DNA of 56,144 nucleotides from Cytophagaceae bacterium (GCA_029237685.1 JAQZBV010000030.1:1-56144); one strand, 5' to 3'; numbered from the stretch's first letter, positions 33,468 through 43,071 are shown. Numbers and translations: made by a program. Notes: a model not told the origin generated them from the sequence alone.

Positions 33468-34271
33468 TTGTCAGAGTCAAAGCTTTCATCTTTTTTACTG
33501 CATCAGGAAGAACAGGTTATCAAAGTAATTTCTGTACCGGAATTGAATACCGTATTGGTACAAGGGGTGGTGCAGGGAAAAGCGGAAAGCACTTTGTATG
33601 CTTTTCAATTGCCAACACACAAAGCGTTGTGGGAAGTATCTTTGCATGCGCATATCCCGGGATGGCCTTCCTTACAATCCGTTACGGAAGGTTGCGCCTG
33701 CTTCAGTTGTTTCCCCGATCCTTCTTTACCCGCTACAGAAGGACTTTATGTGTATGACCTGCGTAAACAACAATGGACGGTCAAAGAGAAAGAATATTCC
33801 TTCATCAAAGCAGAAGGCAATAAACTACTGCTTAGAAAAGCCGGTGACGAAGAAAACTTCTACCTGCTGGATCTCTCAAGCGGCAGCATAAACCTTTCCC
33901 CGCGGGTCAAGTCTATGCATTTGACGAAACCTGCTACAGAAGGAATCCTCTATCCGTATCATATTGGTGAGGAAAATCCGTTATACGGAGAACTTGTCGC
34001 CTTTGTAAAAGAAAAGACGGCACATTCTTTGGTAGGGATGGTGGAATACCTGGAGTGGAAAAACGAGCGTATAGTGCTTTCTTACTATATTGAAGGACAA
34101 AAGGATTGGGACCAGTACCTGTTGATTACAGATGCAGCTACTCAGGTCGTTTGGCAGGAACGAATCGATCAGCAATTAAAAGGAATGGCGCTTGACGTAT
34201 TTATGATTGTGCATCAACAATGTATTTACGTAAAAGATAAAAATCAACTTCGCATATATGATCTTAGTTAA
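33468..34271 (+). CDS. DUF4905-like hypothetical protein
   Basis: 267 residues starting at a TTG (33468), 33 bp from the divergent nfeD start; no in-frame ATG exists near the N-terminus, so the start is uncertain. The sequence is beta-rich with repeated WD/propeller-like strands (STLYAFQLPTHKALWEVSLH, EGLYVYDLRKQQWTVKEKEY) and ends IYVKDKNQLRIYDLS. It resembles the DUF4905 proteins of Bacteroidota, seen mainly from YPYH and VEYLEWKNERIVLSYY; confidence in the name is modest. It lies directly before the LysM gene and is co-transcribed with it. Confidence 0.65.
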   Translation: MSESKLSSFLLHQEEQVIKVISVPELNTVLVQGVVQGKAESTLYAFQLPTHKALWEVSLHAHIPGWPSLQSVTEGCACFSCFPDPSLPATEGLYVYDLRKQQWTVKEKEYSFIKAEGNKLLLRKAGDEENFYLLDLSSGSINLSPRVKSMHLTKPATEGILYPYHIGEENPLYGELVAFVKEKTAHSLVGMVEYLEWKNERIVLSYYIEGQKDWDQYLLITDAATQVVWQERIDQQLKGMALDVFMIVHQQCIYVKDKNQLRIYDLS

Positions 34272-34272
34272 T

Positions 34273-35385
34273 ATGAAAAAAACAATTGGTGTAGTTTTAA
34301 TGACGTTGTTTCTTTTGTTGACTACTCAGGTAGCTCAGGCTGGTGTGCAGGATTCCATCGGAGTAGAAAAGAAAGACGGTAAGCGTTTTGTTTTACACCG
34401 CCTCGAAGCGAAAGAAACCTTGTATGCCTTGTCTCGCAAATACGGAGTATCTGTGGACGAAATCAAGAAGGCCAATGCAGACGTCAACATCAACGAGTTA
34501 AAAGTAGGTCAGGTGCTGCGTGTTCCTTCTCCTGAAAAAACAACTGCCGCTAATAAAAACACCTCTACACACATTGTCATCGCGGGTGAAACCTTGTATT
34601 CCATCGCTAAGAAATACAATATAAGTGTGGATGAAATGAAAAAAATAAATCCTACTGCCGTAAGTGGCATCAGCATCGGAGATGAATTATTGATCCCAGG
34701 CAGACCGGTAGAGGCCGTCATCAAAAGAAACGACACGCCTGACAATACTACCACAACCAACACCAATTCGAATGTTTCACATACCGTAGCTTCGGGAGAA
34801 ACACTGTACAGCATTTCAAGAAAATACAACGTGTCTGTGGATGACCTGAAAACATGGAACCCGGAGGCTTCTTCAGGACTCAAAGTAGGTCAGGTATTGA
34901 AGCTTACTCCTGTGGTGGTAAAATTAGAAACTCCTCCAACCGAGAAGAAACCGATCACCATTGTAGACGAAGTAAAAAAAGATCCGGTTGTTGAAGCTAA
35001 AAAGGATCCTGCACAAGTCACAGCTCCTCCGGATACCGTGCTTACGAAAGAACAGGAGCAAGAAAAAAAATACCTGGACAGCATGGCAAGAATTCGCGTG
35101 CAGCCAAACGGTGAATTTAAAAAAGTATCTGAAACAGGATTCGCGGAAATCATCGATGGCGGAGACACGGATAAGTATTTGGCGTTGCATAAAACAGCTC
35201 CTGTCGGCACGATCATACAAGTGATCAATGAAGGCAATAATCAACGCATCTTTGTACGTGTAATAGGCAAACTGCCGGCCAATGGATTGAACGACCGTGT
35301 AGTATTGAAGATCTCTAAGAAAGCATTCGAAAGACTAGCCGGTGTCGATAAGAAAATTCCGGTGACGTTGTCTTATATCATGTAA
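34273..35385 (+). CDS. LysM-repeat and RlpA-like double-psi barrel protein
   Basis: 370 residues from the ATG at 34273 (MKKTIGVVLMTLFLLLTTQV); an upstream ATG at 34258 overlaps the previous gene and is disfavoured. After the signal peptide come three LysM modules (about 40-85, 102-146, 174-217; KETLYALSRKYGVSVDEIKK is typical), a Pro/Lys-rich linker and a C-terminal DPBB/RlpA-like domain (TGFAEIIDGGDTDKYLALHK, then GTIIQVINEGNNQRIFVRVI). It is a cell-wall-binding envelope protein, perhaps with peptidoglycan or septal function. It is separated by a terminator from the convergent mtgA. Confidence 0.88.
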   Translation: MKKTIGVVLMTLFLLLTTQVAQAGVQDSIGVEKKDGKRFVLHRLEAKETLYALSRKYGVSVDEIKKANADVNINELKVGQVLRVPSPEKTTAANKNTSTHIVIAGETLYSIAKKYNISVDEMKKINPTAVSGISIGDELLIPGRPVEAVIKRNDTPDNTTTTNTNSNVSHTVASGETLYSISRKYNVSVDDLKTWNPEASSGLKVGQVLKLTPVVVKLETPPTEKKPITIVDEVKKDPVVEAKKDPAQVTAPPDTVLTKEQEQEKKYLDSMARIRVQPNGEFKKVSETGFAEIIDGGDTDKYLALHKTAPVGTIIQVINEGNNQRIFVRVIGKLPANGLNDRVVLKISKKAFERLAGVDKKIPVTLSYIM

Positions 35386-35420
35386 AAAAAAGTGGTCAGT
35401 TGTCAGTGAACAGTGGTCAG

Positions 35421-35467
35421 TTAAAAATAAAAGGTCTGTAAATTAATTACAGACCTTTTATTTTTAA
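35421..35467. terminator. Bidirectional terminator between LysM gene and mtgA
   Basis: TTAAAAATAAAAGGTCTGTAA (35421-35441 region) pairs perfectly over 21 bp with its complement at 35447-35467. A TGGTCAGTTGTCAGTGAACAG word lies just before it. Confidence 0.9.
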
Positions 35468-35497
35468 CTAACAACTAACAACTAACAACTAACAACT
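35466..35497. repeat. (AACTAAC)n tract at the mtgA 3' end
   Basis: About 4.5 heptamers, ending 3 bp before the mtgA stop codon at 35501. Confidence 0.9.
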
Positions 35498-35500
35498 ATT

Positions 35501-36214
35501 TTACCATTCCACCTTCCCTAAATTCTCCATATTCCTCACAATCCACGCATGTCGTTGTTGCAAGTAAGCGCTAGGTCTTGTCGGTGAATACTTTCTGGGA
35601 TTCGGCAGTATGCAAGCCAGCCAGGCAGCCTGATCTTTGTTCAGCTTAGAGGCGGAACAACGGAAATACTTTCTGGAAGCGGCTTCTGCGCCGTAATACC
35701 CATCGCCCATTTCCGCTACATTCAGGTACACTTCCATGATGCGTTCTTTTGACCAAAAGAGTTCAATCAATACGGTGAAGTAAACTTCAAAAGCTTTGCG
35801 TACATAGGACCTTCCCGGCCATAAAAAAACGTTCTTCGCTACTTGCTGACTGATGGTACTGGCGCCGCGGATGGTCTTCTTTCGCTTACGCTGATTGTTC
35901 TTATAGGCTTTCGCGATAGCTTCTGTATCAAAGCCCCAATGGGTAATGAATTTCTGATCTTCGGAAGCCATTACAGCGAGAGGAATATTCTTGGATAACT
36001 CATCCAGGCTTTCCCAATCTTTAACAAGGCGCGCCGGTTTTCCATCCGCCCACTGTTCAACCACTCGAATGAGCATGAGTGGTGTAAAGGGAATAGGCAC
36101 AAAGCGAAACACAATCACGGAAAGAATGCTGCCGATGAAAAACACGTAAACCGCTTTTTTTGCGTAGGGCCATAACGTACGGACGATTTGAATCACTTTT
36201 TCTTTGAAAGACAT
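35501..36214 (-). CDS. mtgA: Monofunctional peptidoglycan glycosyltransferase
   Basis: 237 residues, single N-terminal membrane helix (about 18-40) then a GT51 domain. MASEDQKFITHWGFD supplies the catalytic Glu, followed by RGASTISQQVAKNVFLWPG (about 113-131) and ERIMEVYLNVAEMGDGYYGA. It polymerises lipid II without a transpeptidase domain. The length matches MtgA. It is transcribed convergent to the LysM gene and divergent from the SDR gene to the right. Confidence 0.93.
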   Translation of the reverse strand: MSFKEKVIQIVRTLWPYAKKAVYVFFIGSILSVIVFRFVPIPFTPLMLIRVVEQWADGKPARLVKDWESLDELSKNIPLAVMASEDQKFITHWGFDTEAIAKAYKNNQRKRKKTIRGASTISQQVAKNVFLWPGRSYVRKAFEVYFTVLIELFWSKERIMEVYLNVAEMGDGYYGAEAASRKYFRCSASKLNKDQAAWLACILPNPRKYSPTRPSAYLQQRHAWIVRNMENLGKVEW

Positions 36215-36435
36215 GATGGACCAATTTGATGTAAATCTAATTAAACTTTAGACCATCAGTATCCTATTCATCCTTCCATTCATTCTTTTTTTTAGAACGT
36301 AGAATGGCTTCATTAAGTCATAATGATTTTAATACTTAATCTGAGACAAAACTAAACCATCTTTTCGTGCTTTGGTATGATTTGATCGTACTTTTAGGAA
36401 TAGTTTTTCTATTTTTATCCCATAAACCATTCGCT

Positions 36436-37215
36436 ATGTCTACCGTTTTGATTACCGGAGCTTCCTTTGGATTGGGAAGCGACTTTGCCTCTTTGTTTGC
36501 TGCAGATAAATACGAACTCATTCTTGTGGCACGTAGTGAAGATCGTTTGTTGGAGTTGCAGGAAAAACTGAATACCAAATACAAAGCTAAGTCTTACGTG
36601 ATCGTTTGTGATTTGGCGAAGCACAATGCCGCGTTTGAGTTAAAAAGCGAACTGGACCGAAGAAATTTACAAGTCGATGTATTGGTGAACAATGCCGGTT
36701 TTGGTGAGTTTGGTTTATTTTATGAAATCGACGCGCTGCGTCAGCAGCAAATGATCGAATTGAATGTGACTACACTGACAAGCTTAACGCGTCTGTTATT
36801 GCCTGATATGATCCAACGCAAACAAGGTAAGATCCTCAATGTAGCCTCCACAGCGGCTTTTCAGCCGGGGCCTTTGATGGCGGTTTATTTTGCGACGAAG
36901 GCTTATGTCTTGTCCTTTTCCGCGGCATTGGCCAATGAATTGAAAGGAACAGGTGTTACGGTGACTGCACTATGTCCGGGAGCAACAGAAACACAGTTTG
37001 TAAAAAATGCTAATCTTGGCGAATCCAAATTGTTCAAGCGCATGAAACCCGCTACATCGATGGATGTAGCTAAATTCGGCGTGCAGGCAATGCACAAAGG
37101 ACAAGTAGTAGCGGTGCATGGGGGAATCAATAAACTATTATCATGGTCCGTAAAGTTTTTCCCCATTACCTGGCAAACGGCTATGGCTCGTAAAATACAA
37201 GAACGTGTATCATGA
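36436..37215 (+). CDS. Short-chain dehydrogenase/reductase
   Basis: 259 residues from the ATG at 36436 (MSTVLITGASFGLGSDFASL), chosen because upstream codons would add a hydrophobic stretch absent from the family. Cofactor motif TGASFGLG (7-14), VARSEDR after strand 2 (NADPH preference), VNNAGFGEFG, then catalytic VASTAAFQPGPLMAVYFATK. This is the YqjQ/DltE-like group of SDRs. It overlaps the next gene by 4 bp (ATGA), so the two are translationally coupled. Confidence 0.88.
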   Translation: MSTVLITGASFGLGSDFASLFAADKYELILVARSEDRLLELQEKLNTKYKAKSYVIVCDLAKHNAAFELKSELDRRNLQVDVLVNNAGFGEFGLFYEIDALRQQQMIELNVTTLTSLTRLLLPDMIQRKQGKILNVASTAAFQPGPLMAVYFATKAYVLSFSAALANELKGTGVTVTALCPGATETQFVKNANLGESKLFKRMKPATSMDVAKFGVQAMHKGQVVAVHGGINKLLSWSVKFFPITWQTAMARKIQERVS

Positions 37216-37427
37216 CAGAACTTAAATCACCTAGTTTTTATTTCTGGTGCTGCCTTGCGCAATCCATTGTGATCATAGGTTTGGCCTTTTATGCCGGCAA
37301 TCAAAAGTCAGAGAAGGAAAAGTTATTGCAGGAGAAAGAAATGAATGCTTTTACATTGACCGTTCGGGAAGCAGAATTGAGCCGACTCAAAGCCATCGTG
37401 GATACCTGTTATGGCGAAAAAAAATAA
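37212..37427 (+). CDS. Small membrane-anchored coiled-coil protein
   Basis: 71 residues. One membrane helix (about 10-29, FYFWCCLAQSIVIIGLAFYA) and a short charged coiled coil (KSEKEKLLQEKEMNAFTLTV). It overlaps the SDR by 4 bp and the next gene by 17 bp, so it is translationally coupled to both and probably real despite its length. No family is recognised. Confidence 0.65.
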   Translation: MTELKSPSFYFWCCLAQSIVIIGLAFYAGNQKSEKEKLLQEKEMNAFTLTVREAELSRLKAIVDTCYGEKK

Positions 37428-38202
37428 AAGAGAAGACATCAAGAAACTGCTGGATGAGTGGGTAGACCGGTACAACAAGCCCTCCTTCATTGACGACGAT
37501 CCTGTCTGTATTCCACATCTATTTTCCCGTCAGCAAGACATCGAGATCATGGGTTTCTGGGCCGCTACATTGGCCTGGGGACAACGGAAGACGATTATCA
37601 ATAAATCCAAAGAGTTGATTGGTCTGATGGAAAACAGTCCTTATGAATTCATCATGAATCATAACGACTCCGATTTAAAAGCCTTTGAAAAGTTTGTACA
37701 CAGAACTTTTAATGCTACAGATGCCTTATACTTCATCGATTTTTTCAAGCGCTGGTATACAGAGCATGATTCATTGGAACAAGCCTTTAGTTTGGGGATG
37801 AAGAAAAAGGACATCACCATTGAAAGCGGACTCAATCATTTTCGTCAAACTTTTTTCAGCGTAGACTATGCACCGCATCGTACCGGTAAGCACATTGCTT
37901 CTCCAGATCGAAATTCCGCTTGTAAGCGCATCAACATGTTTTTACGCTGGATGGTGCGTCAGGATAAAAGGGGAGTGGACTTCGGGATCTGGAAAGAAAT
38001 CAAAGCTTCTCAATTGGTATGTCCATTAGATGTGCACGTAGAAAGAGTTTCCAAAGAACTCGGACTCTTAAAAAGAAAGCCCACCGATTGGCAGGCTGCA
38101 CTGGAATTGACAGAAGTCCTTCGGAGCTTCGATCCTAAAGATCCGGTGAAGTATGATTTTGCGTTGTTTGGAATGGGAGTGAATTGGAAAACTGAAAACT
38201 GA
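37411..38202 (+). CDS. TIGR02757 family protein (unknown function)
   Basis: 263 residues, close to the family's usual 240-260. The diagnostic run starts DPVCIPHLFSRQQDIEIMGF and continues AATLAWGQRKTIINKSKEL; LVCPLDVHVERVSKELGLL and FDPKDPVKYDFALFGMGV complete the match. The family is found across Bacteroidota and its HhH-like fold hints at nucleic acid or DNA-glycosylase ancestry, but activity is unknown. The last residues KTEN and the TGA stop are encoded by a CTGAAAACTGA repeat that continues past the gene. Confidence 0.88.
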   Translation: MAKKNKREDIKKLLDEWVDRYNKPSFIDDDPVCIPHLFSRQQDIEIMGFWAATLAWGQRKTIINKSKELIGLMENSPYEFIMNHNDSDLKAFEKFVHRTFNATDALYFIDFFKRWYTEHDSLEQAFSLGMKKKDITIESGLNHFRQTFFSVDYAPHRTGKHIASPDRNSACKRINMFLRWMVRQDKRGVDFGIWKEIKASQLVCPLDVHVERVSKELGLLKRKPTDWQAALELTEVLRSFDPKDPVKYDFALFGMGVNWKTEN

Positions 38203-38234
38203 GAACTGAAAACAGTTCTTAGCTTTCTGATGCC

Positions 38235-38669
38235 TTAGTTTTGATTTTTATCCGATTGGCTCTTATAGAGGTGCATCACCTGTTGTAAATCTTCATTTGC
38301 CTTGGTGACAAGCGTAAACGATTTTTGATAAGCATCTACCGCTTTATCCTGGTAGGAGAGCTGAGTCCGGAGATGCTCGATTTCTTTTTTTAGGCTTTCA
38401 TTTTCGCTGATCACCTTATCCAAAGCAGTCAGTTTGGCATCGCTTTCTTTCAGCATCTCACCTTCTCCGAATAATAACCAATTCGGAGATAAATCGGGCA
38501 ATACCTGGAGCAGTATATAGATCTTATCCAATCCAAACTTCTTTCCTTTAATAATATTAACGATTTGCGTACCGGAAGTATTCGTTAATCTTCCCAATTG
38601 GTTGATTCCAATCCCTTTAAGCTTTAAATAGCTATCAATTCTTTCTCCGACTTTAATCAATTCATTCAT
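38235..38669 (-). CDS. XRE-type helix-turn-helix protein with coiled coil
   Basis: 144 residues. The N-terminal HTH (residues about 10-60) has LKGIGINQLGRLTNTSGTQI and FGLDKIYILLQVLPDLSPNW; the ending NWLLFGEGEML is usual for Bacteroidota XRE regulators. Residues 85-140 form a coiled coil, probably for dimerisation. The gene is divergent from the secreted CBM protein gene and could control it, but no direct evidence exists. Confidence 0.82.
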   Translation of the reverse strand: MNELIKVGERIDSYLKLKGIGINQLGRLTNTSGTQIVNIIKGKKFGLDKIYILLQVLPDLSPNWLLFGEGEMLKESDAKLTALDKVISENESLKKEIEHLRTQLSYQDKAVDAYQKSFTLVTKANEDLQQVMHLYKSQSDKNQN

Positions 38670-38770
38670 GGATCAACAGATTTTATCTGGTAAAAACATT
38701 ATTTCATACTAAGTTCTAGGTATAAACAGTAAAATCATAGCGTTTATTAAAATATATGGTCAAACAGTGT

Positions 38771-38805
38771 TTTTGTTCGATGAAGTTGAATAAATGATAG
38801 ATTTG
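38771..38805 (+). promoter_or_regulatory. Bacteroidota-type promoter ahead of the CBM protein gene
   Basis: TAGATTTG (38798-38805) matches TAnnTTTG exactly; TTTTG at 38771-38775 is 22 bp upstream. The implied leader to the ATG at 38898 is about 85 nt. Confidence 0.5.
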
Positions 38806-38897
38806 TTTAAAATTGTAAATCTCTTTTTACGATATCTTTTTGTAGTACATAAAGGAAATTTTTATTTATGATTTTATCTCTTAAACATTTAAAACGT

Positions 38898-39944
38898 ATG
38901 ATATCTTCTTCAACTTTTAGAAAATGGGGACGACGCTGTTGCTGTAGCATCGGATTAGTCAGCGCCCTTTCATTAACAGGTAGGGCACAGGGCGTAAATC
39001 ATCCGCCCCTTGTTTCGATTCGAAATCTGAATTTTCAAACAGAATACCTGGAGCCGGCCAGTATTTCTTTACAGGCGGATGCTTATGATATCGATGGAGT
39101 CGTGACGAAAGTGGAGTTTTATCTATGCAACACGGAGCTGGCTGAGCTGGAATACAAGCCCTATAAAATTATGTTGAGCGATTTACCGGCAGGACATTAT
39201 TGCATTACAGCAATAGCAACGGACAATTCACATGCGACGACAGAGTCATTTCCTGTCGGCATAAAAGTAGTGAGTGCTGATACCAGCTGCGAAAACACAG
39301 CTTCTTACGTAGAAAACGGAGGATACAATCCGGGAAGCCGGGTCTTGAACGGTGACAGAAAGTATAAATGCAAACCCTTTCCCTATTCAGGTTGGTGCAA
39401 CGGTGCCTCCTGGGCTTATGCACCAGGTACAGGGAGCAATTGGCAGGATGCATGGATCGATCTGGGAACTTGTGATGCCGAGACTGGGCTTTCATGCGTC
39501 AACACACCGGCGTATGTAGAAAATGGCGGATACGCACCGGAGAGTCAAGTGGTCAATCTAGGTATCCTATATGAATGCAAACCATGGCCTTATTCGGGTT
39601 GGTGCAACGGGGCTTCCTGGGCTTATGAGCCGGGCGTGGGCAGTAATTGGCAGGATGCATGGGTAGAACGGGGAGCTTGTTCCGAGTTTGCATGGTATAA
39701 CAAGTCCGCTGCCAGGATCATCGCCCATCCGCATCCTTTTGAAGACCATACCACGGTGAGGCTGGAAGGGGAAGAGCACATTGTTTCTTATGTACTCTAC
39801 AATAGCAATGGTGTTACTCTTCTTGCAGGCAGTAATTTGGATGAAAAGGATATTAAGCTGGGAGACCAGCTGGCTTCCGGATATTATATTTTACATGTCA
39901 CAACAAAAAACGCTACTTATACTCAAACGATTATAAAACGATAG
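38898..39944 (+). CDS. T9SS-secreted protein with Ig-like domain and two chitin-binding-like modules
   Basis: About 348 residues from the ATG at 38898 (MISSSTFRKWGRRCCCSIGL); an ATG at 38868 is also in frame. Signal peptide to about residue 32. A bacterial Ig-like domain follows (SLQADAYDIDGVVTKVEFYL), then two near-identical ~60-residue modules, each reading YVENGGY..., CKP(F/W)PYSGWCNGASWAY... and GSNWQDAW, like ChtBD3/CBM5-type carbohydrate binding domains, and a C-terminal T9SS type A sorting domain (PHPFEDHTTVRLEGEEHIVS, ending TQTIIKR). Probably a cell-surface or secreted polysaccharide-binding protein. It has no catalytic domain. Confidence 0.85.
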   Translation: MISSSTFRKWGRRCCCSIGLVSALSLTGRAQGVNHPPLVSIRNLNFQTEYLEPASISLQADAYDIDGVVTKVEFYLCNTELAELEYKPYKIMLSDLPAGHYCITAIATDNSHATTESFPVGIKVVSADTSCENTASYVENGGYNPGSRVLNGDRKYKCKPFPYSGWCNGASWAYAPGTGSNWQDAWIDLGTCDAETGLSCVNTPAYVENGGYAPESQVVNLGILYECKPWPYSGWCNGASWAYEPGVGSNWQDAWVERGACSEFAWYNKSAARIIAHPHPFEDHTTVRLEGEEHIVSYVLYNSNGVTLLAGSNLDEKDIKLGDQLASGYYILHVTTKNATYTQTIIKR

Positions 39945-40589
39945 GCCTGTTTTACGGTTCGTATAATAGAGTCCTACTAATTCTTAGGACTGCTGTAAAT
40001 CAATAGGTTGACGGATAACTCAAATAACTCTTTGCATTCGGCCATTATAGTTTTCAAAAACTTTGTAGTGGAGCTGATGGTGTTTATTTTATTGTAATTT
40101 TAAATTTATGTTATATCTGAATAAAATTATATAAAGCTGTATTATGCCTATTAATACCTTAAAAAAGGGATTAATAGGCTTTTTTAGTCTATTTACTCCA
40201 TTTTTTTTATTGTTATCATGTTAAATACATGTTATTGTAAATTAAAGTTTATAAAATAGTTTGCCATATTGATTTTGATTCACATATTTGGATAATAATT
40301 CAATTGTTTTGTACTCGTAATCAATTGGCCCTTTTCATTTTTCAGTCGAAGCAGGTACCTGGTACGCTAAATCTCTTTCATTGAAAAACATACAGGTTAT
40401 CATTCTGACCGGATGCCAGTGGTCTTCGTCAGATGAAAATAGTTTCACCTAAAATAGCCGAGCCTATGAAGCATCCACCCTAAACCTTTCGTCAGCCGTT
40501 CACCGGATCGTGTGCAGGTTGGCACCTTACCCATTCTTTCTTTTTTAGAAATCGAATTTTTACTTATTGTTTAATTTAAATGTATTCAC
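39945..40589. other. 645-bp AT-rich leader/spacer before a large T9SS protein
   Basis: No coding frame. The first half is very AT-rich and includes a terminator at 40146-40185. The second half (about 40340-40590) is more GC-rich and contains no repeat I could detect. The promoter of the following gene lies here; no TAnnTTTG box is convincing. Confidence 0.55.
40146..40185 (+). terminator. Rho-independent terminator
   Basis: GCCTATTAAT pairs with ATTAATAGGC (inner ACCTT/AAGGG) and is followed by six T. It lies about 200 bp beyond the CBM protein gene. Confidence 0.85.
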
Positions 40590-43010
40590 ATGAAAAAGTT
40601 TTTTTCTACTACCATGCGGCGATGTTTTCTCGCCTTGTTTTTTACTGCTACTCTGGGACTTGCAGAAGCTTGGGCCCAAGCGATTGTTGTAGAACCAGTT
40701 TACGGTTCTGGAACAGTTGATATAGATGCTTCGACAGGTACGAATAACGCCTGTCTGAACTATACTACTCAGTCCACTAATACCGGAGAAGAAAAAGATT
40801 ACACGATAACCAGCATTACGGGTGTCAGTGGTCCTTTTACGTATAGCTGGTCAATCAAAGGCGGTGCAGTAATTGTAGGTTCCACTACAGGATCTACTGT
40901 GACTGTAAAACCTACGATTGTGGACAACCGCTTTAACAAAGCCCGTTTGTTCCTGACTTATACCGCAACGAAGACGGTGATGGTTCCAGACGATTGTACC
41001 AATCCTCCGGGGCCAGATAAACCGGTCACTATCGGTACAGAAGGACAGGTATACGTGGATCTTTACCAGCACTTCACTTATACCGATCCGATCGTAGGAG
41101 AAGAATGCATCGACCCTTCTATTGATTATGCCTTCTCCATCCGTGACATGGTGAGTGGAAATGCGGACAACATCGGTATAGATTCTTATGTTTGGGATTT
41201 GACGGATATTGAAGACCTATTGCCTTCCATTCCTAATCAACGCCTATACACATCAGGTGATGAAAGTGCTATTGCATTGGATTTTACTACAGGCCTTACA
41301 GAATCAAGACAAATTACTGTCATACCAGGCAGATGTAACAGTACCACAATCATTCATACACTGAAAGCAATTATGCCTACTCCAACTTATGAGATTGAAG
41401 ATTATGACAACTGTATTCCTGCAGCCATAAAACAAATCACCATAAACAATACAGATCTGAAGTCTGATGTGACTTACACTTGGGAACTCGCAAATAGTAA
41501 TTTTACTTTTGCTACTCCAGCGACAGAAGCTTCTGCTACGATAAATATTGGACCTTACGCAGGTATCATATATCTTAAAGCTAGTCCTGATCCTTTAAGT
41601 GATTTTTGCTCTGGAACAAACACGGGTGAAGTAGTAGTAGCTATTGAAATCAAAAGAAGTCTTGATGGATCAGTGACAATTTCAGGGCCTGAATGCGTAG
41701 ATCCAAGTGGAGAGGACCCAGAATATACGCTTAATCCAAATCCGGGTACAAAAGTATCTTGGGTTTTCCCTGATGATTACTGGACAATTGACAACCCAGA
41801 TAACGAGAATGCTTCTACTGTAGCGGTAACGGTAGACGATGCACTAGCCGGTCCAGGTATTATCACTGTAGCTACCTTAGGTTGCTTGGAACAAACCATT
41901 TCTCTGGATGTTAACTTCCCTCCGGGTACAGTAGGTGATATCAATGAAGGTACATCAACTATATGTATGGATTATGGAGACGATGATGCTATTGTATTGG
42001 AAATAGATCCAGTTGCCAATGCAGACGGATATTTCTGGAAACTTCCTGAAGGATGGGCTTTCCAGAGCGGTGATGAGTTAACTAATGACGGTCCAAGCAC
42101 TACTGTTATTCCCGATGGATTGCATTCAGGAGCAGTGGAAGTCTATGCAAAAGGTAAAGGAGAATGTGCTAAAAGCAATACATCGACCCGTACCTTCGCT
42201 TTCAACGCTGTTAAGCCAACTGCGGTTACTGCAAGTAGTTGCATCAACTCAGGAAAAGCGGGTCAGGTTACATTTAGTGTGACAAATCCTGTAGCCGGTC
42301 AGACTTACAATTGGGTGGAACCCGCTTTTTCAGGATGGACCATTGACAGTTATGAAGATGTAGGCAGCTCTGTAAATGCAAAAGTGATTATGAATACAGA
42401 TGGAGTGAACGGTAGTTATGTCGTTCAGGTAAGAGGTACTAATACTTGCTTTACAACAACCTATTACAATCATAATACGTCCATTTCAGCAGCGGTGGCA
42501 GAAATGGCTGTCATCAATGGTTTTGGCAATGATCAATTTGCGATATTCCAAGAATCTACTCCTCCAAGAGTCAATATGCCAGGAGGAACTACCTACCAAT
42601 GGTACTCTAACGGCAATGCTATTTCAGGAGCGGTTAATTTCAATCTCTTATTGGACAATTACGTACCAAACTCCACTGTAGGCGTTGACGTCAAATTGCT
42701 TGGAAACAATTGTGTTACTTACCTTGAAACTACTTCCGACTACGCCGCATCCCTTCGCAAAGGACCGAATGAAGAGGAATACCTATTACTTCCAAATCCG
42801 GCCAATACCGAATTGAAAGTAAAAATTAACCGCTCTTTCTCTACCGCTTCTTTTAAACTGAAAGATGCCAGCGGAAAATCGGTGAAACAAGTCGACAAAG
42901 CATCCCAGGAAACTGCGATTTCTACAGTTGATATACCTAATGGGATTTATCTGATAGAAATCAATATCGATGGTGAAACACAAGTTAAAAAAGTACAAGT
43001 ACTACACTAA
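40590..43010 (+). CDS. Large T9SS-secreted Ig/PKD-like adhesin-type protein
   Basis: 806 residues. Signal peptide (MKKFFSTTMRRCFLALFFTA ... AWA). The mature part is repeated beta-sandwich (PKD/Ig-like) domains of about 85-100 residues, with cores such as GPFTYSWSIKGGAVIVGSTT, GYFWKLPEGWAFQSGDE and GQTYNWVEPAFSGWTIDSYE, rich in Asp, Asn and Thr. The C-terminal sorting domain runs from LLLPNPANTELKVKINRSFS to QVKKVQVLH. Pfam-level families cannot be set from sight alone, but a surface adhesin or filament is likely. It lies between two other T9SS cargo genes. Confidence 0.82.
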   Translation: MKKFFSTTMRRCFLALFFTATLGLAEAWAQAIVVEPVYGSGTVDIDASTGTNNACLNYTTQSTNTGEEKDYTITSITGVSGPFTYSWSIKGGAVIVGSTTGSTVTVKPTIVDNRFNKARLFLTYTATKTVMVPDDCTNPPGPDKPVTIGTEGQVYVDLYQHFTYTDPIVGEECIDPSIDYAFSIRDMVSGNADNIGIDSYVWDLTDIEDLLPSIPNQRLYTSGDESAIALDFTTGLTESRQITVIPGRCNSTTIIHTLKAIMPTPTYEIEDYDNCIPAAIKQITINNTDLKSDVTYTWELANSNFTFATPATEASATINIGPYAGIIYLKASPDPLSDFCSGTNTGEVVVAIEIKRSLDGSVTISGPECVDPSGEDPEYTLNPNPGTKVSWVFPDDYWTIDNPDNENASTVAVTVDDALAGPGIITVATLGCLEQTISLDVNFPPGTVGDINEGTSTICMDYGDDDAIVLEIDPVANADGYFWKLPEGWAFQSGDELTNDGPSTTVIPDGLHSGAVEVYAKGKGECAKSNTSTRTFAFNAVKPTAVTASSCINSGKAGQVTFSVTNPVAGQTYNWVEPAFSGWTIDSYEDVGSSVNAKVIMNTDGVNGSYVVQVRGTNTCFTTTYYNHNTSISAAVAEMAVINGFGNDQFAIFQESTPPRVNMPGGTTYQWYSNGNAISGAVNFNLLLDNYVPNSTVGVDVKLLGNNCVTYLETTSDYAASLRKGPNEEEYLLLPNPANTELKVKINRSFSTASFKLKDASGKSVKQVDKASQETAISTVDIPNGIYLIEINIDGETQVKKVQVLH

Positions 43011-43035
43011 TTTGTTTGTAAATTTTATTACTATG

Positions 43036-43071
43036 TATCCACAGCAGATATTCTGCTGTGGATATTCTTTT
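43036..43071 (+). terminator. Rho-independent terminator
   Basis: TATCCACAGCAGA pairs with TCTGCTGTGGATA around a 3-nt loop, then TTCTTTT. It lies 26 bp after the adhesin gene. Confidence 0.85.
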
